A stretch of 64,000 nt of DNA from assembly GCA_031459235.1 (NCBI GenBank), contig JAVKIY010000001.1, forward strand, positions 59,867-123,866, read 5' to 3'. Numbering within the stretch: position 1 is the stretch's first letter; the number at the start of each line of letters is the position of its first letter. The notes under the pieces are model-generated. The model was not told the origin of the DNA. It was given only the letters and a program-made list of their open reading frames with translations, and searched no databases. This document shows, piece by piece, positions 43,198 to 51,812 of this stretch. The DNA comes from Fervidifonticultor_A tertius (GTDB lineage: Bacteria > Sysuimicrobiota > Sysuimicrobiia > Sysuimicrobiales > Humicultoraceae). A program made the position numbers and the translations under genes.

Positions 43198-43831
43198 CCG
43201 CGGCCTTCGCCTCGAGCTTCTTCTTGATGCGCTTGAGCCGGAAGACGTCCTCGCGCGCGCGCTGCTCGAGGACCGACGAGATGTACCGTGTCTCGCCGCG
43301 CAGGCGCGGGATGACCACCTGCTCCAGGGCGTTGACGCGCCGGGTGGTCTTCTTGATCTCCTCGCCGATCTTCCGGAGCTTGATCTCGGTGGCCGCCACG
43401 GCCAGGATCGCGGCCACTACCTCTTCGAAGTTGGCGGCGCTCTCGATCGTGCGCGCACTGGTGGCGACGGGGTTCTGGCCCCGCTCGAGGGCCTGCCGGC
43501 GTACCGGCACCACCGCGACCTCGGGGATCTTGGTGCCCCACACGTTGCGCACCTCGATGTCGATGAGCAGGTCGCGCCGGGCAGGGATAGCGGCCGCCTC
43601 GAGTGCCTCGCGGCCCTCGACCGCTTTCGCCACCGCCAGCAGGACGTAGGCGTCGCGGCACGCCGCCGCGAGCTGGTCGCGGGCCGCCAGCGACTGCCGG
43701 ACGATCTTGAAGAAGTCGGCCACCAGCGCGTCCCGCTTGCGCTTGAGCAGATCGACGCCCTGCTGCGCGACGCGCAGCTGGTTGCGCCGCTGCAGCAGGT
43801 TCATGCGGGTCGGGCTGATGACCTCGGCCAT
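43190..43831 (-). CDS. atpD: V/A-type ATPase subunit D
   Basis: A 213-residue central-stalk subunit. It opens with the conserved ISPTRMNLLQRRNQLRVAQQ and consists mainly of two long helices forming the rotor shaft, ending in a basic Lys/Arg-rich tail. It couples rotation of the c-ring to the A3B3 head. Last ATPase gene of the operon. Confidence 0.95.
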   Translation of the reverse strand: MAEVISPTRMNLLQRRNQLRVAQQGVDLLKRKRDALVADFFKIVRQSLAARDQLAAACRDAYVLLAVAKAVEGREALEAAAIPARRDLLIDIEVRNVWGTKIPEVAVVPVRRQALERGQNPVATSARTIESAANFEEVVAAILAVAATEIKLRKIGEEIKKTTRRVNALEQVVIPRLRGETRYISSVLEQRAREDVFRLKRIKKKLEAKAADA

Positions 43832-43858
43832 GCGCGTGCTCCTCTCGCCCCCGGGCGC

Positions 43859-45274
43859 CTAGCGGGTCGAGCGATCCTCCCAGAGCTTCTCCATCTGCTC
43901 GCCGAAGTAGTACCGGTCCACGTGGTCCTGCTTGATGCGCTTGAGCTCGCCGCGCGGGAAGTGCGAGAGCAGCCGCCAGCCGGTGGCCAGGGTCTCCTCG
44001 ATCGTCCGGTCGGTCTGGCCCTGCCCGATGAACTCGCGCTCGAACTCCTCGGCGAACTTCAGGTAGAGGCGGTCGCGCTCGGTGAGCGCCTCCTCGCCGA
44101 TGATCGCGACCAGGCGCCGGAGGTCCACGCCGTTGGCGTAGGAGGCGAAGAGCTGGTCCTTGACATTGGAGTGGTCGGCGCGCGTGCGCCCCTCGCCGAT
44201 GCCGTCGTTCATCAGCCGCGACAGGCTGGGCAGCGGGTTGATCGGGGGGTAGATGCCGTTGCGGTGGAGCGCGCGGCTCAGCACGATCTGCCCCTCGGTG
44301 ATGTAGCCGGTCAGGTCGGGGATGGGGTGCGTGATGTCGTCGTCGGGCATGGTGAGGATCGGAAGCTGGGTGATCGAGCCCTTGCGGCCCAGCACGCGGC
44401 CAGCGCGCTCGTAGATCGTCGCAAGGTCGGTGTACATGTAGCCGGGGTAGCCGCGCCGGCCCGGGATCTCCTCGCGTGCGGCGCCGATCTCACGAAGCGC
44501 TTCGCAGTAATTCGTCATGTCCGTGAGGATCACCAGCACCTGCATGTCGAGCTCGAACGCCAGGTACTCCGCGGTCGTCAGGGCCATCCGCGGCGTCAGC
44601 AGCCGCTCGATCGCGGGGTCGTCGGCCAAATTGAGGAACACGACGCTGCGCGCGAGCGCGCCGGTCGCCTCGAACTGCTCGATGAAGTAGGCGGCCTCGC
44701 GCTGCGTGATCCCCATGGCCGCGAACACGACCGAGAACTCCTCCGCGGCGCCGAGCACCTTCGCCTGGCGCGCGATCTGCGCCGCGATCTCGTTGTGGGG
44801 CAGGCCGGCGCCGGAGAAGATCGGCAGCTTCTGGCCGCGCACGAGCGTGTTGAGCCCGTCGATGGTCGAGATGCCGGTCTGGATGAACTCCTTGGGTCGC
44901 TCGCGGGCCACCGGGTTGATCGGCGAGCCCACGATCGGCAGCCGCTTCTCGGGGATGATCGGGGGGAGCCCGTCGATGGGCTCGCCCAGGCCGCTGAACC
45001 GCCGGCCGATCATCTCCCGCGAGACGCCGATGCGCGCCACGTCCTCGCGCAGGCTCACCGAGGTCCGCGCCAGGTCCAGCCCGGCGGTCTCCTCGAACAC
45101 CTGGATAACCGCGTTCCGCTCGGAGACCTCAATGACCTGGCCGCCGCGCACCCCGCCGTCGGGCAAGTGGATGTTGACGATCGCGCCGTAGGCCAGGTCC
45201 TGCGCGCCCTCGACGAACAGCAGGGGCCCCGAGATGTAGGAAATCGACTGGTACTGCTTGGTGGCCAGCGACAT
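43859..45274 (-). CDS. atpB: V/A-type ATPase subunit B
   Basis: A 471-residue non-catalytic nucleotide-binding subunit. QKLPIFSGAGLPHNEIA is the degenerate P-loop region, and RKGSITQLPILTMPDDDITHPIPD is typical of B subunits. It alternates with subunit A in the hexameric head and holds the Arg finger side of the interface. Confidence 0.97.
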   Translation of the reverse strand: MSLATKQYQSISYISGPLLFVEGAQDLAYGAIVNIHLPDGGVRGGQVIEVSERNAVIQVFEETAGLDLARTSVSLREDVARIGVSREMIGRRFSGLGEPIDGLPPIIPEKRLPIVGSPINPVARERPKEFIQTGISTIDGLNTLVRGQKLPIFSGAGLPHNEIAAQIARQAKVLGAAEEFSVVFAAMGITQREAAYFIEQFEATGALARSVVFLNLADDPAIERLLTPRMALTTAEYLAFELDMQVLVILTDMTNYCEALREIGAAREEIPGRRGYPGYMYTDLATIYERAGRVLGRKGSITQLPILTMPDDDITHPIPDLTGYITEGQIVLSRALHRNGIYPPINPLPSLSRLMNDGIGEGRTRADHSNVKDQLFASYANGVDLRRLVAIIGEEALTERDRLYLKFAEEFEREFIGQGQTDRTIEETLATGWRLLSHFPRGELKRIKQDHVDRYYFGEQMEKLWEDRSTR

Positions 45275-45278
45275 GGCC

Positions 45279-47039
45279 CTACGCTCCTTCCGCCGCGGCC
45301 TTCGCGCCGAAGGCCTCCGGCAGCCGCGTCATCCACGCGTCGATGTACGCCTTGAACCGATCGTTGGGCACTTCCTTCATGCGGGCGATCTCCTCGAGCT
45401 GCGGCAGGTTGAGGATCTCGTCCATGAGCATGCCGCGCCGGAGCGCCGCGGATGCCTCGTCGTAGAACGTCAGGATCGCCCGGAGCATCCCGTACGCCTT
45501 CTCCAGCGAGCAGTACGCGTCCACCTCGGAGAACGACGACTGCTGGAGGAAGTCCTCGCGCAGCATCTTACCGGCCTCGATGATCAGCCGTTGATCGTCC
45601 TGGAGCGCGTCGGGACCCACGAGCTGCACGATCTCCTGGAGCTCCGCCTCGCGCTGCAACAACGCCGAGGCGCGGTCGCGCAGCACGGTAAAGTCCTCGG
45701 GCATGTTGTCCCGGTACCAGTCGCGGAACAACGGCATGTAGAGGCTATAGGACCGCAGCCAGTGAATCGCCGGGAAGTGGCGACGGTTCGCCAGGCCGGC
45801 GTCCAGGGACCAGAACGTGCCGGTGATGCGCAACGTTGCCTGCGTCACAGGTTCGGAGAGGTCGCCGCCCGGCGGCGAAACCGCGCCGATGACCGTGACC
45901 GACCCGTTGCGCTCCGGCGCGCCCAGGCAGACGGCGCGGCCGGCGCGCTCGTAGAACGCGGCCAAGCGGCTCGACAGGTAGGGTGGGTAGCCCTCCTCGG
46001 CGGGCATCTCCTCCAGCCGGGAGGAGATCTCCCGCATCGCCTCGGCCCAGCGGCTCGTGGAGTCCGCCATCAGGGCGACCTTGTAGCCCTGGTCGCGCCA
46101 GTACTCGGCCATGGTGATGCCGGTGTAGACCGAGGCCTCGCGCGCGGCCACCGGCATGTTGGACGTGTTGGCGATGATGATCGTCCGCTCCATCAGCGGC
46201 CGGCCGCTGCGCGGGTCCTCCAGCTCCGGGAACTCGTCGAGCACGTGTGTCATCTCATTGCCGCGCTCGCCGCACCCCACGTAGATGATCACGTCGGCGT
46301 TCGACCACTTGGCCAGCGTCTGCTGCATGACCGTCTTGCCCGATCCGAACGGGCCGGGGATGGCCGCCGCGCCGCCCATGGCCACGGGGAACAGCACGTC
46401 GATGATCCGCTGCCCGGAGATGAACGGCTCGCGCGGATCGAGCTTGCGCGCGACCGGCCGCGCGGTCCGCACCGGCCAGGTATGCGCCAGGCGCAGCTCG
46501 GTCCCGTCGGCGAGCCGCGCGATGACCTCCTCCACGGTGACCTCGCCGGCGCGGATCTCCGCGAGACGGCCGCCGCGGACGTCCGGGGGTACCATGATCC
46601 GGTGCTCGAACCCGAACTCGCGCACCACGCCGAGGGTGTCGCCAGGCCCGAGTGCGGCGCCCTGCTGCACGCGCGGCTCGAATGCCCACCGCTTCTCGCG
46701 GTCGAGCGCACGGGCCGCGGCCCCGCGCGCGATGAAGTCGCCGGTCTGGCTCCGCACGCTCTGGAGCGGCCGCTGGATGCCGTCGTAGATGCCGGTCAGC
46801 AGGCCGGGCCCGAGCTCGAGCGAGAGCGGCGCGCCGGTGCTGGTCGCGGGCTCACCCACCCGGAGTCCCGAGGTGTCCTCGTAGACCTGGATGAACGCAT
46901 CGGGGCCGTCCAGGCGGATGATCTCGCCCAGCAGGCCCTCGCTCCCGACGCGGACCAGGTCGTACATGCGCGCGCCCGGGATGCCGCGCGCGATGACCGC
47001 CGGCCCCGCGATACGGATGATCGTGCCCTGGCTCGACAT
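45279..47039 (-). CDS. atpA: V/A-type ATPase catalytic subunit A
   Basis: A 586-residue catalytic subunit. The P-loop is GPFGSGKTV, and the VGCGERGNEM segment holds the catalytic Glu region. The non-homologous insertion typical of V-type A subunits lies in residues 110-200. It hydrolyses or synthesises ATP. Normal length for the family. Confidence 0.98.
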   Translation of the reverse strand: MSSQGTIIRIAGPAVIARGIPGARMYDLVRVGSEGLLGEIIRLDGPDAFIQVYEDTSGLRVGEPATSTGAPLSLELGPGLLTGIYDGIQRPLQSVRSQTGDFIARGAAARALDREKRWAFEPRVQQGAALGPGDTLGVVREFGFEHRIMVPPDVRGGRLAEIRAGEVTVEEVIARLADGTELRLAHTWPVRTARPVARKLDPREPFISGQRIIDVLFPVAMGGAAAIPGPFGSGKTVMQQTLAKWSNADVIIYVGCGERGNEMTHVLDEFPELEDPRSGRPLMERTIIIANTSNMPVAAREASVYTGITMAEYWRDQGYKVALMADSTSRWAEAMREISSRLEEMPAEEGYPPYLSSRLAAFYERAGRAVCLGAPERNGSVTVIGAVSPPGGDLSEPVTQATLRITGTFWSLDAGLANRRHFPAIHWLRSYSLYMPLFRDWYRDNMPEDFTVLRDRASALLQREAELQEIVQLVGPDALQDDQRLIIEAGKMLREDFLQQSSFSEVDAYCSLEKAYGMLRAILTFYDEASAALRRGMLMDEILNLPQLEEIARMKEVPNDRFKAYIDAWMTRLPEAFGAKAAAEGA

Positions 47040-47058
47040 GCCGGTCCCTCCGATGCCG

Positions 47059-47376
47059 CTACCGCAGCTTCACGTAGAACCCGATGTGCTCCTTGACCAG
47101 CCGGGCGACGTACGCCTCGCCGCTCTCGATCTCGGCCTGCGGCGCCGGGACCGGGACGATGATCGGGAGGTCGCGGCCGCGCAGCAGCCGGGCCCGCTCG
47201 TCCTCCGTGCCCTCGAGCAACCGCTCGTTGATGGCGATCAGGCCGTAGTCGAGCGAGACGAAGTGGCGCAGGTGCTCCAGCGCCTCCTGCGGGGTGGCGG
47301 CCTCGCGGACCTCCACGCCCGCCAGCCGGAAGCCTGTGGCGCTCTCGCTGTCCGTGACGACCGCCAGCCTATACAC
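47059..47376 (-). CDS. atpF: V/A-type ATPase subunit F
   Basis: A 105-residue subunit with the opening LAVVTDSESATGFRLAGVEV and IAINERLLEG, matching the small Rossmann-like F subunit that binds D on the central stalk. It overlaps the subunit C gene by 8 nt. Confidence 0.93.
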   Translation of the reverse strand: MYRLAVVTDSESATGFRLAGVEVREAATPQEALEHLRHFVSLDYGLIAINERLLEGTEDERARLLRGRDLPIIVPVPAPQAEIESGEAYVARLVKEHIGFYVKLR

Positions 47377-48394
47377 GGACCATCTCCCGCCTGACCAGCT
47401 CGCGCGGCAGGCCGAGCAGCACCCCGCGCGCGATCAGCCGGAGGTTGGCGACCTCGGCCGACTTCATCGTCAGGTAGCCGGTCACGATGTCCAACCCGAG
47501 CGGGTCGCCCCGCACGTACCGCTGGGCGAGCGTGGCCGCCATCGCCGCGTCCAGCGTCCGCTCGAACGCCACCAGGTCGCGGGGCAGCTCCTTCACGGGA
47601 AACCCCTGTGCCCGCAGCCGCGCCCACGCCCGCGCCTGGCGGCCCTCGTCGGAGAGGTCCAGGAAGAGTCGGTCGGTGACCAGCGCCCCGCCCGGGGTGA
47701 AGAACCGCAGCCGCTGTTCGTCGGGCAGGCCGGCAGGCGCGAGCTTGAGCGCCGTCTTGACGTTGGCGGCGTCGAGCTCGGCGGTGAGGATCTCGCGGAG
47801 CGCTCGGGCGCCAGCACCGCGCGCCTGGCGGAGCACGTACTCGGCGTACGCCCGCTCCAGGCTGAGCTCGATCGCCAGCGGGTCGTTCGTGCGCGCGTCC
47901 TCGGCGACGCCGGCGGCCAGCGCCGGCGCGAGCGGGTGGTTGACCACCTCCAGCGCGCCGGCGAGCGCGGTCATCGTGGGCGAGCCCGCCATTTCCCGGA
48001 GCACACCTTCCCCGAGCGTCCCGGCCGGAATCACCGCCTCGAGGGTTTCCCCGGCCGACCGGCCGGCGTGTCGGCCGCGGACGATCGCGCGCAGGTTCGC
48101 CAGGTCCCATCGCAGCAGCAGGATGGTGATGAGCCGGTGCGGCGGCCCGTCGGCGAACTCAAGGATGCGCCGCGTGGTGCGCTGGAGGTTACGCGCCAGC
48201 GCGTCATCCACCGCGCGCACGCCCTCGTACCGTGTCAGGGCCTCCTGGAGGTCGTGCCCGTAGGGCGTGGCGGCGAGGGCCTGGATGAGGGCCGGCAGCG
48301 AGGCGGCGGCGAGCAAATCCTCCAGCTGCGTCGGCGCGAGCAGGCGGCCGCGCATCGCGCGCACCCTGGCGTTGATGTACGGAAAGTCAGGCAC
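47369..48394 (-). CDS. atpC: V/A-type ATPase subunit C
   Basis: A 341-residue helical subunit with three similar sections, as in the AC39/subunit C family. It begins FPYINARVRAMRGRLL and includes REILTAELDAANVKTALKL and GYLTMKSAEVANLRLIARG. It forms the funnel linking the c-ring to the D/F stalk. Confidence 0.92.
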   Translation of the reverse strand: MPDFPYINARVRAMRGRLLAPTQLEDLLAAASLPALIQALAATPYGHDLQEALTRYEGVRAVDDALARNLQRTTRRILEFADGPPHRLITILLLRWDLANLRAIVRGRHAGRSAGETLEAVIPAGTLGEGVLREMAGSPTMTALAGALEVVNHPLAPALAAGVAEDARTNDPLAIELSLERAYAEYVLRQARGAGARALREILTAELDAANVKTALKLAPAGLPDEQRLRFFTPGGALVTDRLFLDLSDEGRQARAWARLRAQGFPVKELPRDLVAFERTLDAAMAATLAQRYVRGDPLGLDIVTGYLTMKSAEVANLRLIARGVLLGLPRELVRREMVRV

Positions 48395-48403
48395 CGCGGC
48401 CCT

Positions 48404-48985
48404 CTACTCCCACAGGATGCGCGCCACCTCCGCGGCCAGCATCGGGCGCGCCCGCTCCAGGCGTGAGGCCAGGGTGTTGGTCACGACGAACCGGCCGTCG
48501 GGGGTGGCGACCCGCGCGCCACCGCGCACGGCCGGGTCGGTGCGGACCGTGACCTCCGCCCGGCCGCGCACGACCGCCTCGGCGGCGGCCGCGTCGTCGG
48601 GGTTGACCGTGACCACCGCGGGGCCCCGGACCCCGCGCAGCCCCTCGTCGATGAAGGCCCGCAGCACATCGGGATAGCGCTGCGCGTCGCCCGCCACGCG
48701 GGCCAGCTCCTCCTCGGCCTGCGCGAACACCCGGGCGATCTCCTCTTCCTTCGCCTGGAGAATCAGGGATGCCGCGCGGAGCTGCGCGGTGCTCTGCGCC
48801 TTGACGAGCGCCGCACGGGTCTCCGCCTCGAGGCGCTCCCGCGCCGCCGCGAGGTAGGTCTCCGCCTCGCGCCGAGCGCGGTCGCGGATCTCCTCCGCCT
48901 GCGCCCGCGCGTCGGCGAGCACCTGCTCACGCTCGGCCGCGGCCTCGCGCTCGAGCAGCGTAATGAGCTCGGAGGACGTCGCCAC
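48404..48985 (-). CDS. atpE: V/A-type ATPase subunit E
   Basis: A 193-residue peripheral-stalk subunit: a long N-terminal Ala/Glu/Arg-rich coiled coil (residues 10-95) and a C-terminal globular domain ending VTNTLASRLERARPMLAAEV, as in E subunits. It forms the stator with the G/H subunit. Confidence 0.92.
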   Translation of the reverse strand: MATSSELITLLEREAAAEREQVLADARAQAEEIRDRARREAETYLAAARERLEAETRAALVKAQSTAQLRAASLILQAKEEEIARVFAQAEEELARVAGDAQRYPDVLRAFIDEGLRGVRGPAVVTVNPDDAAAAEAVVRGRAEVTVRTDPAVRGGARVATPDGRFVVTNTLASRLERARPMLAAEVARILWE

Positions 48986-48992
48986 CGCAGCC

Positions 48993-49322
48993 TCAGATCT
49001 TGCCGAGGATGAAGAACGCCACCAGGAAGCCGAAGATGATCATCGTCTCGGGCAGGACCAGGAAAATGAGCATCTGGCCACCGATCTCCGGCCGCTCCGC
49101 CATCGCTCCTGCGGCGGCCGCGCCGATGCGCGACATCGCCCACGCGGTGCCCACCGCACCGAACGCTACCGCGAGCGCGGCCGCCAGGCCGAGCAGGCCG
49201 TGCGCCATGGTAATCGTCCGGGCACCCTCGGGCGCCGCCTCCGCGGCGCACGCCGCCGACGCGCCGAGCAGCACCAGGGTCGCCACCGCGACCACGGATG
49301 AGAGCTTCTTCAACCTAGTCAC
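48993..49322 (-). CDS. atpK: V/A-type ATPase proteolipid (c-ring) subunit K
   Basis: A 109-residue protein with a signal-like N-terminal segment and one two-helix hairpin. The second helix carries LPETMIIFG with the ion-binding Glu. The single hairpin, rather than the duplicated four-helix form, and the LIFLxLPET motif resemble the Thermus c-subunit, suggesting H+ coupling (inference). The other ligand residues for sodium are not obvious. Confidence 0.94.
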   Translation of the reverse strand: MTRLKKLSSVVAVATLVLLGASAACAAEAAPEGARTITMAHGLLGLAAALAVAFGAVGTAWAMSRIGAAAAGAMAERPEIGGQMLIFLVLPETMIIFGFLVAFFILGKI

Positions 49323-51264
49323 CTCCTGTTTTCTGGAGCGGGCGGTACGAGTTGCCTGTTTCGTCGTGGTACTTCATCTTCGTTAGGAACTCCACCCAGT
49401 TGAGACGGGCGGGCTGAATGAGGTGGCCCGGCAACGTGAACAGGAAGAAGATCATCTGTATCAGGATGCCGGCGATGATGCCGACCCAAACCGGCCCCAG
49501 CCGCCCTCCGAGTTCGTTCGACACGTTCGCGAGCACCGCCGCGGCCAGGCCGACCCCGAACAACCGCGCGTAGGACAGGACGTTCCCCATGCCGGAGATC
49601 GCCTCGAGCAGCCACATGGCCGCGAAGCGGTCCAGGGCGAAACCGGCCAGGAAGAACACGAAGAACGCGATCAGGAGCACCAGCCCGGGGGCGAAGAAGG
49701 TCCGTGGCAGCTCGTTGCCCATCGCGCCGAGCAGGACGACCAAGCCGACCACGCCGCAGATGAGGGCGAGGGATTCGAGCACGCCCACCGTGTGCCGGTG
49801 CCGCAGGGCGATGAGGAGATGCAGGATGTTGCCCAACGTCACCTGGACGACACCCAGCGCGACCGCGAACTTGAAGAACGCGGTGGCGAGCTCGATGCGG
49901 TGGAAGATGGGATGCCACCCCGTGGCGTGCTCCACCAGATCGCCGAAGATCTCGAGGTAGAGCACCCCGAAGAGCATCGTCCACACCGCCATCACCCGGA
50001 TGATCCACGAGACGTCCGCCAGGACCGGCGGCGTCATGCGCAGACGGACTACCGGCACGATCCACGCCGCACCCCCGCGCGCCTTGTTGCGCAAGAACCA
50101 CCCGACAGAGAACAGGATCGCCCCGTACGCCACGTCGCCGATGACGATCCCGACGAACAGCGGGAAGAACAGCGCCAGGGCGAGCGTGGGGTCGAGCGAC
50201 CCATAACGCGGCGGCTTGAACAGCCCAAGCAGCCGCTGGAAAGGCTTGATCGCGGGCGGGTTGTCCAGCAGCACCGGCACCTCGGCCGCGCGGTGCGGAT
50301 CGGCTGGCGCCTCCTCCACCACGACATCGCCGCCGAAGCGCGCGCGCAGCGCCGCGCGCAGGTCGCCGACCTGGGCCGTCGGCGTCCAGCCGTGCAGGAT
50401 GAAGACGTAGTGGGACGCGCCGAGCTGGGCCGCCGCGTGGAGCTGCGCGAGCCGGTCGGCGACCAGCGCCCGCAGCCCATCGATCACCGGGCGGTGGCGG
50501 CGCGCGGCCTCGGCGAGCGCGGCCTCGGCCTCGGCCCGCTCGCCCGGGAGCGCGGCGCGGCGTTGCTCCATCAGCCTGATCGCCTCGGCCGGACCGCCCT
50601 CGGCGTACCGCGCGGGCAGCCGCAGCTCGGCGATGCCGGCCCGGGAGAGGAACCCGCGTACCGCGTCTGCGTCCCGCTTGAGGAACGCGACGACGACCCC
50701 GATCTTGCCCTCGTCGATCGCCCGGCTGACGACCTCGACGCGGCCGTCGGTCAGCTCGCGGAGCTGGTTGTGCACCGCGGCCACGACGGTCAGGTCGCGG
50801 CCGCGCAGGATGAAGCCCACGCTCTCGAGCGCGCGGCTGCCCGCCAGGGCGTCCATCAGCGGGGCGAGGGCGCGGACCGCGCCCTCGTACGTGCGGATGA
50901 GCTCAAACTCCTCGTCCAGCTCCAGCCGGCGGCGGCTCAGCCCGTGGACCTCGGCCTCCACCGCGGCCACGGCGGCTTCCACCGCGTCCAGGTCGTCGGC
51001 GGCCGGCAGCGCCGGGACCGCGGCGGCGGGCTCCCCGCCCGAGGGCGGGAGCAGCCCGGCCAGGCCATCGAGGCGCGCGTGCAGCGCCTCCAGCCGCGCC
51101 TGCTCCGCGCGCGCATGGTCATCGAGGGCCAGGGCGCGGATGGCGTCGTCGTCGGTCTCGATACGGTCGATGTGCACCGCACCCACGCGCTGCACCTCGT
51201 CGATGACCCCGTTGAGCAGCCGCCTGGGGCCGACGATCAGCAGGCGGGACATCTCAACGATCAT
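49315..51264 (-). CDS. atpI: V/A-type ATPase subunit I (a-subunit)
   Basis: A 649-residue stator subunit. The first 330 residues form the cytoplasmic arm with coiled coils. The rest holds about seven membrane helices, including SLDPTLALALFFPLFVGIVI and NVLSYARLFGVGLAAAVLAN, where the Arg in SYARLFGVGL faces the ring. It overlaps the proteolipid gene by 8 nt. Confidence 0.95.
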   Translation of the reverse strand: MIVEMSRLLIVGPRRLLNGVIDEVQRVGAVHIDRIETDDDAIRALALDDHARAEQARLEALHARLDGLAGLLPPSGGEPAAAVPALPAADDLDAVEAAVAAVEAEVHGLSRRRLELDEEFELIRTYEGAVRALAPLMDALAGSRALESVGFILRGRDLTVVAAVHNQLRELTDGRVEVVSRAIDEGKIGVVVAFLKRDADAVRGFLSRAGIAELRLPARYAEGGPAEAIRLMEQRRAALPGERAEAEAALAEAARRHRPVIDGLRALVADRLAQLHAAAQLGASHYVFILHGWTPTAQVGDLRAALRARFGGDVVVEEAPADPHRAAEVPVLLDNPPAIKPFQRLLGLFKPPRYGSLDPTLALALFFPLFVGIVIGDVAYGAILFSVGWFLRNKARGGAAWIVPVVRLRMTPPVLADVSWIIRVMAVWTMLFGVLYLEIFGDLVEHATGWHPIFHRIELATAFFKFAVALGVVQVTLGNILHLLIALRHRHTVGVLESLALICGVVGLVVLLGAMGNELPRTFFAPGLVLLIAFFVFFLAGFALDRFAAMWLLEAISGMGNVLSYARLFGVGLAAAVLANVSNELGGRLGPVWVGIIAGILIQMIFFLFTLPGHLIQPARLNWVEFLTKMKYHDETGNSYRPLQKTGGD

Positions 51265-51285
51265 CCGCTCAGCCTCCGCGCACGC

Positions 51286-51642
51286 TCAACCGCCAACGAC
51301 GCGCTCGACGACCGCGCGGACCGCGGCCGCCGTGCGGCCCGCGGCCTGGCGCCGCAGCGCCTCGACCTCCGCGGTCGCCTTCGCTTCGGCGTCCTGCTGG
51401 ACGCGCGCGGCTTCGGCCGCGGCGCGTTCGCCGTACTCGGCGGACAGCGCGGCGGCCCGCTCACGGGCCTCGCGGAGCATCCGCTCGGCGTCCACGCGGG
51501 CCTGGGCGATGAGCGCCTCGGCCTCGCGCCGCGCCGCGCCGACCTGGGCCTGGAGTTCACGTTCCTTCTGAGCGATGAGGTGCAGGAGATTGTCGTGACT
51601 GTGGCGGTCGCCCCCGTGCCCTGCTGGCTTCTGCGCCCCCAT
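51286..51642 (-). CDS. V/A-type ATPase subunit G/H (peripheral stalk)
   Basis: A 118-residue protein that is almost entirely Ala/Glu/Arg-rich coiled coil (LIAQKERELQAQVGAARREA and onward), the partner of subunit E in the stator. ATG 51642 is chosen rather than an upstream GTG lying in the leader. First gene of the ATPase operon, preceded by its own promoter. Confidence 0.85.
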   Translation of the reverse strand: MGAQKPAGHGGDRHSHDNLLHLIAQKERELQAQVGAARREAEALIAQARVDAERMLREARERAAALSAEYGERAAAEAARVQQDAEAKATAEVEALRRQAAGRTAAAVRAVVERVVGG

Positions 51643-51677
51643 TTGTGACGGTCCCCTTGGGAAAGCCTCACACGAAA

Positions 51678-51701
51678 CCCCCAGGACAGGCGCCCTGGGG
51701 G
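51678..51701 (-). promoter_or_regulatory. Hairpin in the V-ATPase operon leader
   Basis: CCCCCAGG (51678-51685) and CCTGGGGG (51694-51701) form a perfect 8-pair stem, 8-nt loop, with TTTCG after it on the minus strand. It starts about 8 nt downstream of the predicted transcription start. It may terminate read-through from nuoN, or stabilise or attenuate the ATPase mRNA. Confidence 0.6.
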
Positions 51702-51715
51702 CCCACTGCAGGTCG

Positions 51716-51744
51716 AGGATAGCAGAGGGTCCCCTGACCGTCAA
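51716..51744 (-). promoter_or_regulatory. Promoter of the V/A-ATPase operon
   Basis: TTGACG (51744-51739) and TATCCT (51721-51716) are 17 nt apart on the minus strand, with an extended TGC just before the -10. It lies between nuoN and the first ATPase gene. Confidence 0.8.
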
Positions 51745-51812
51745 GGCAAGGCGGATGCGGTGCGGCGCGGGTTTCCACGCACGGACGGGGCGCCGCGCAC
51801 GGGCGCGGGCGC

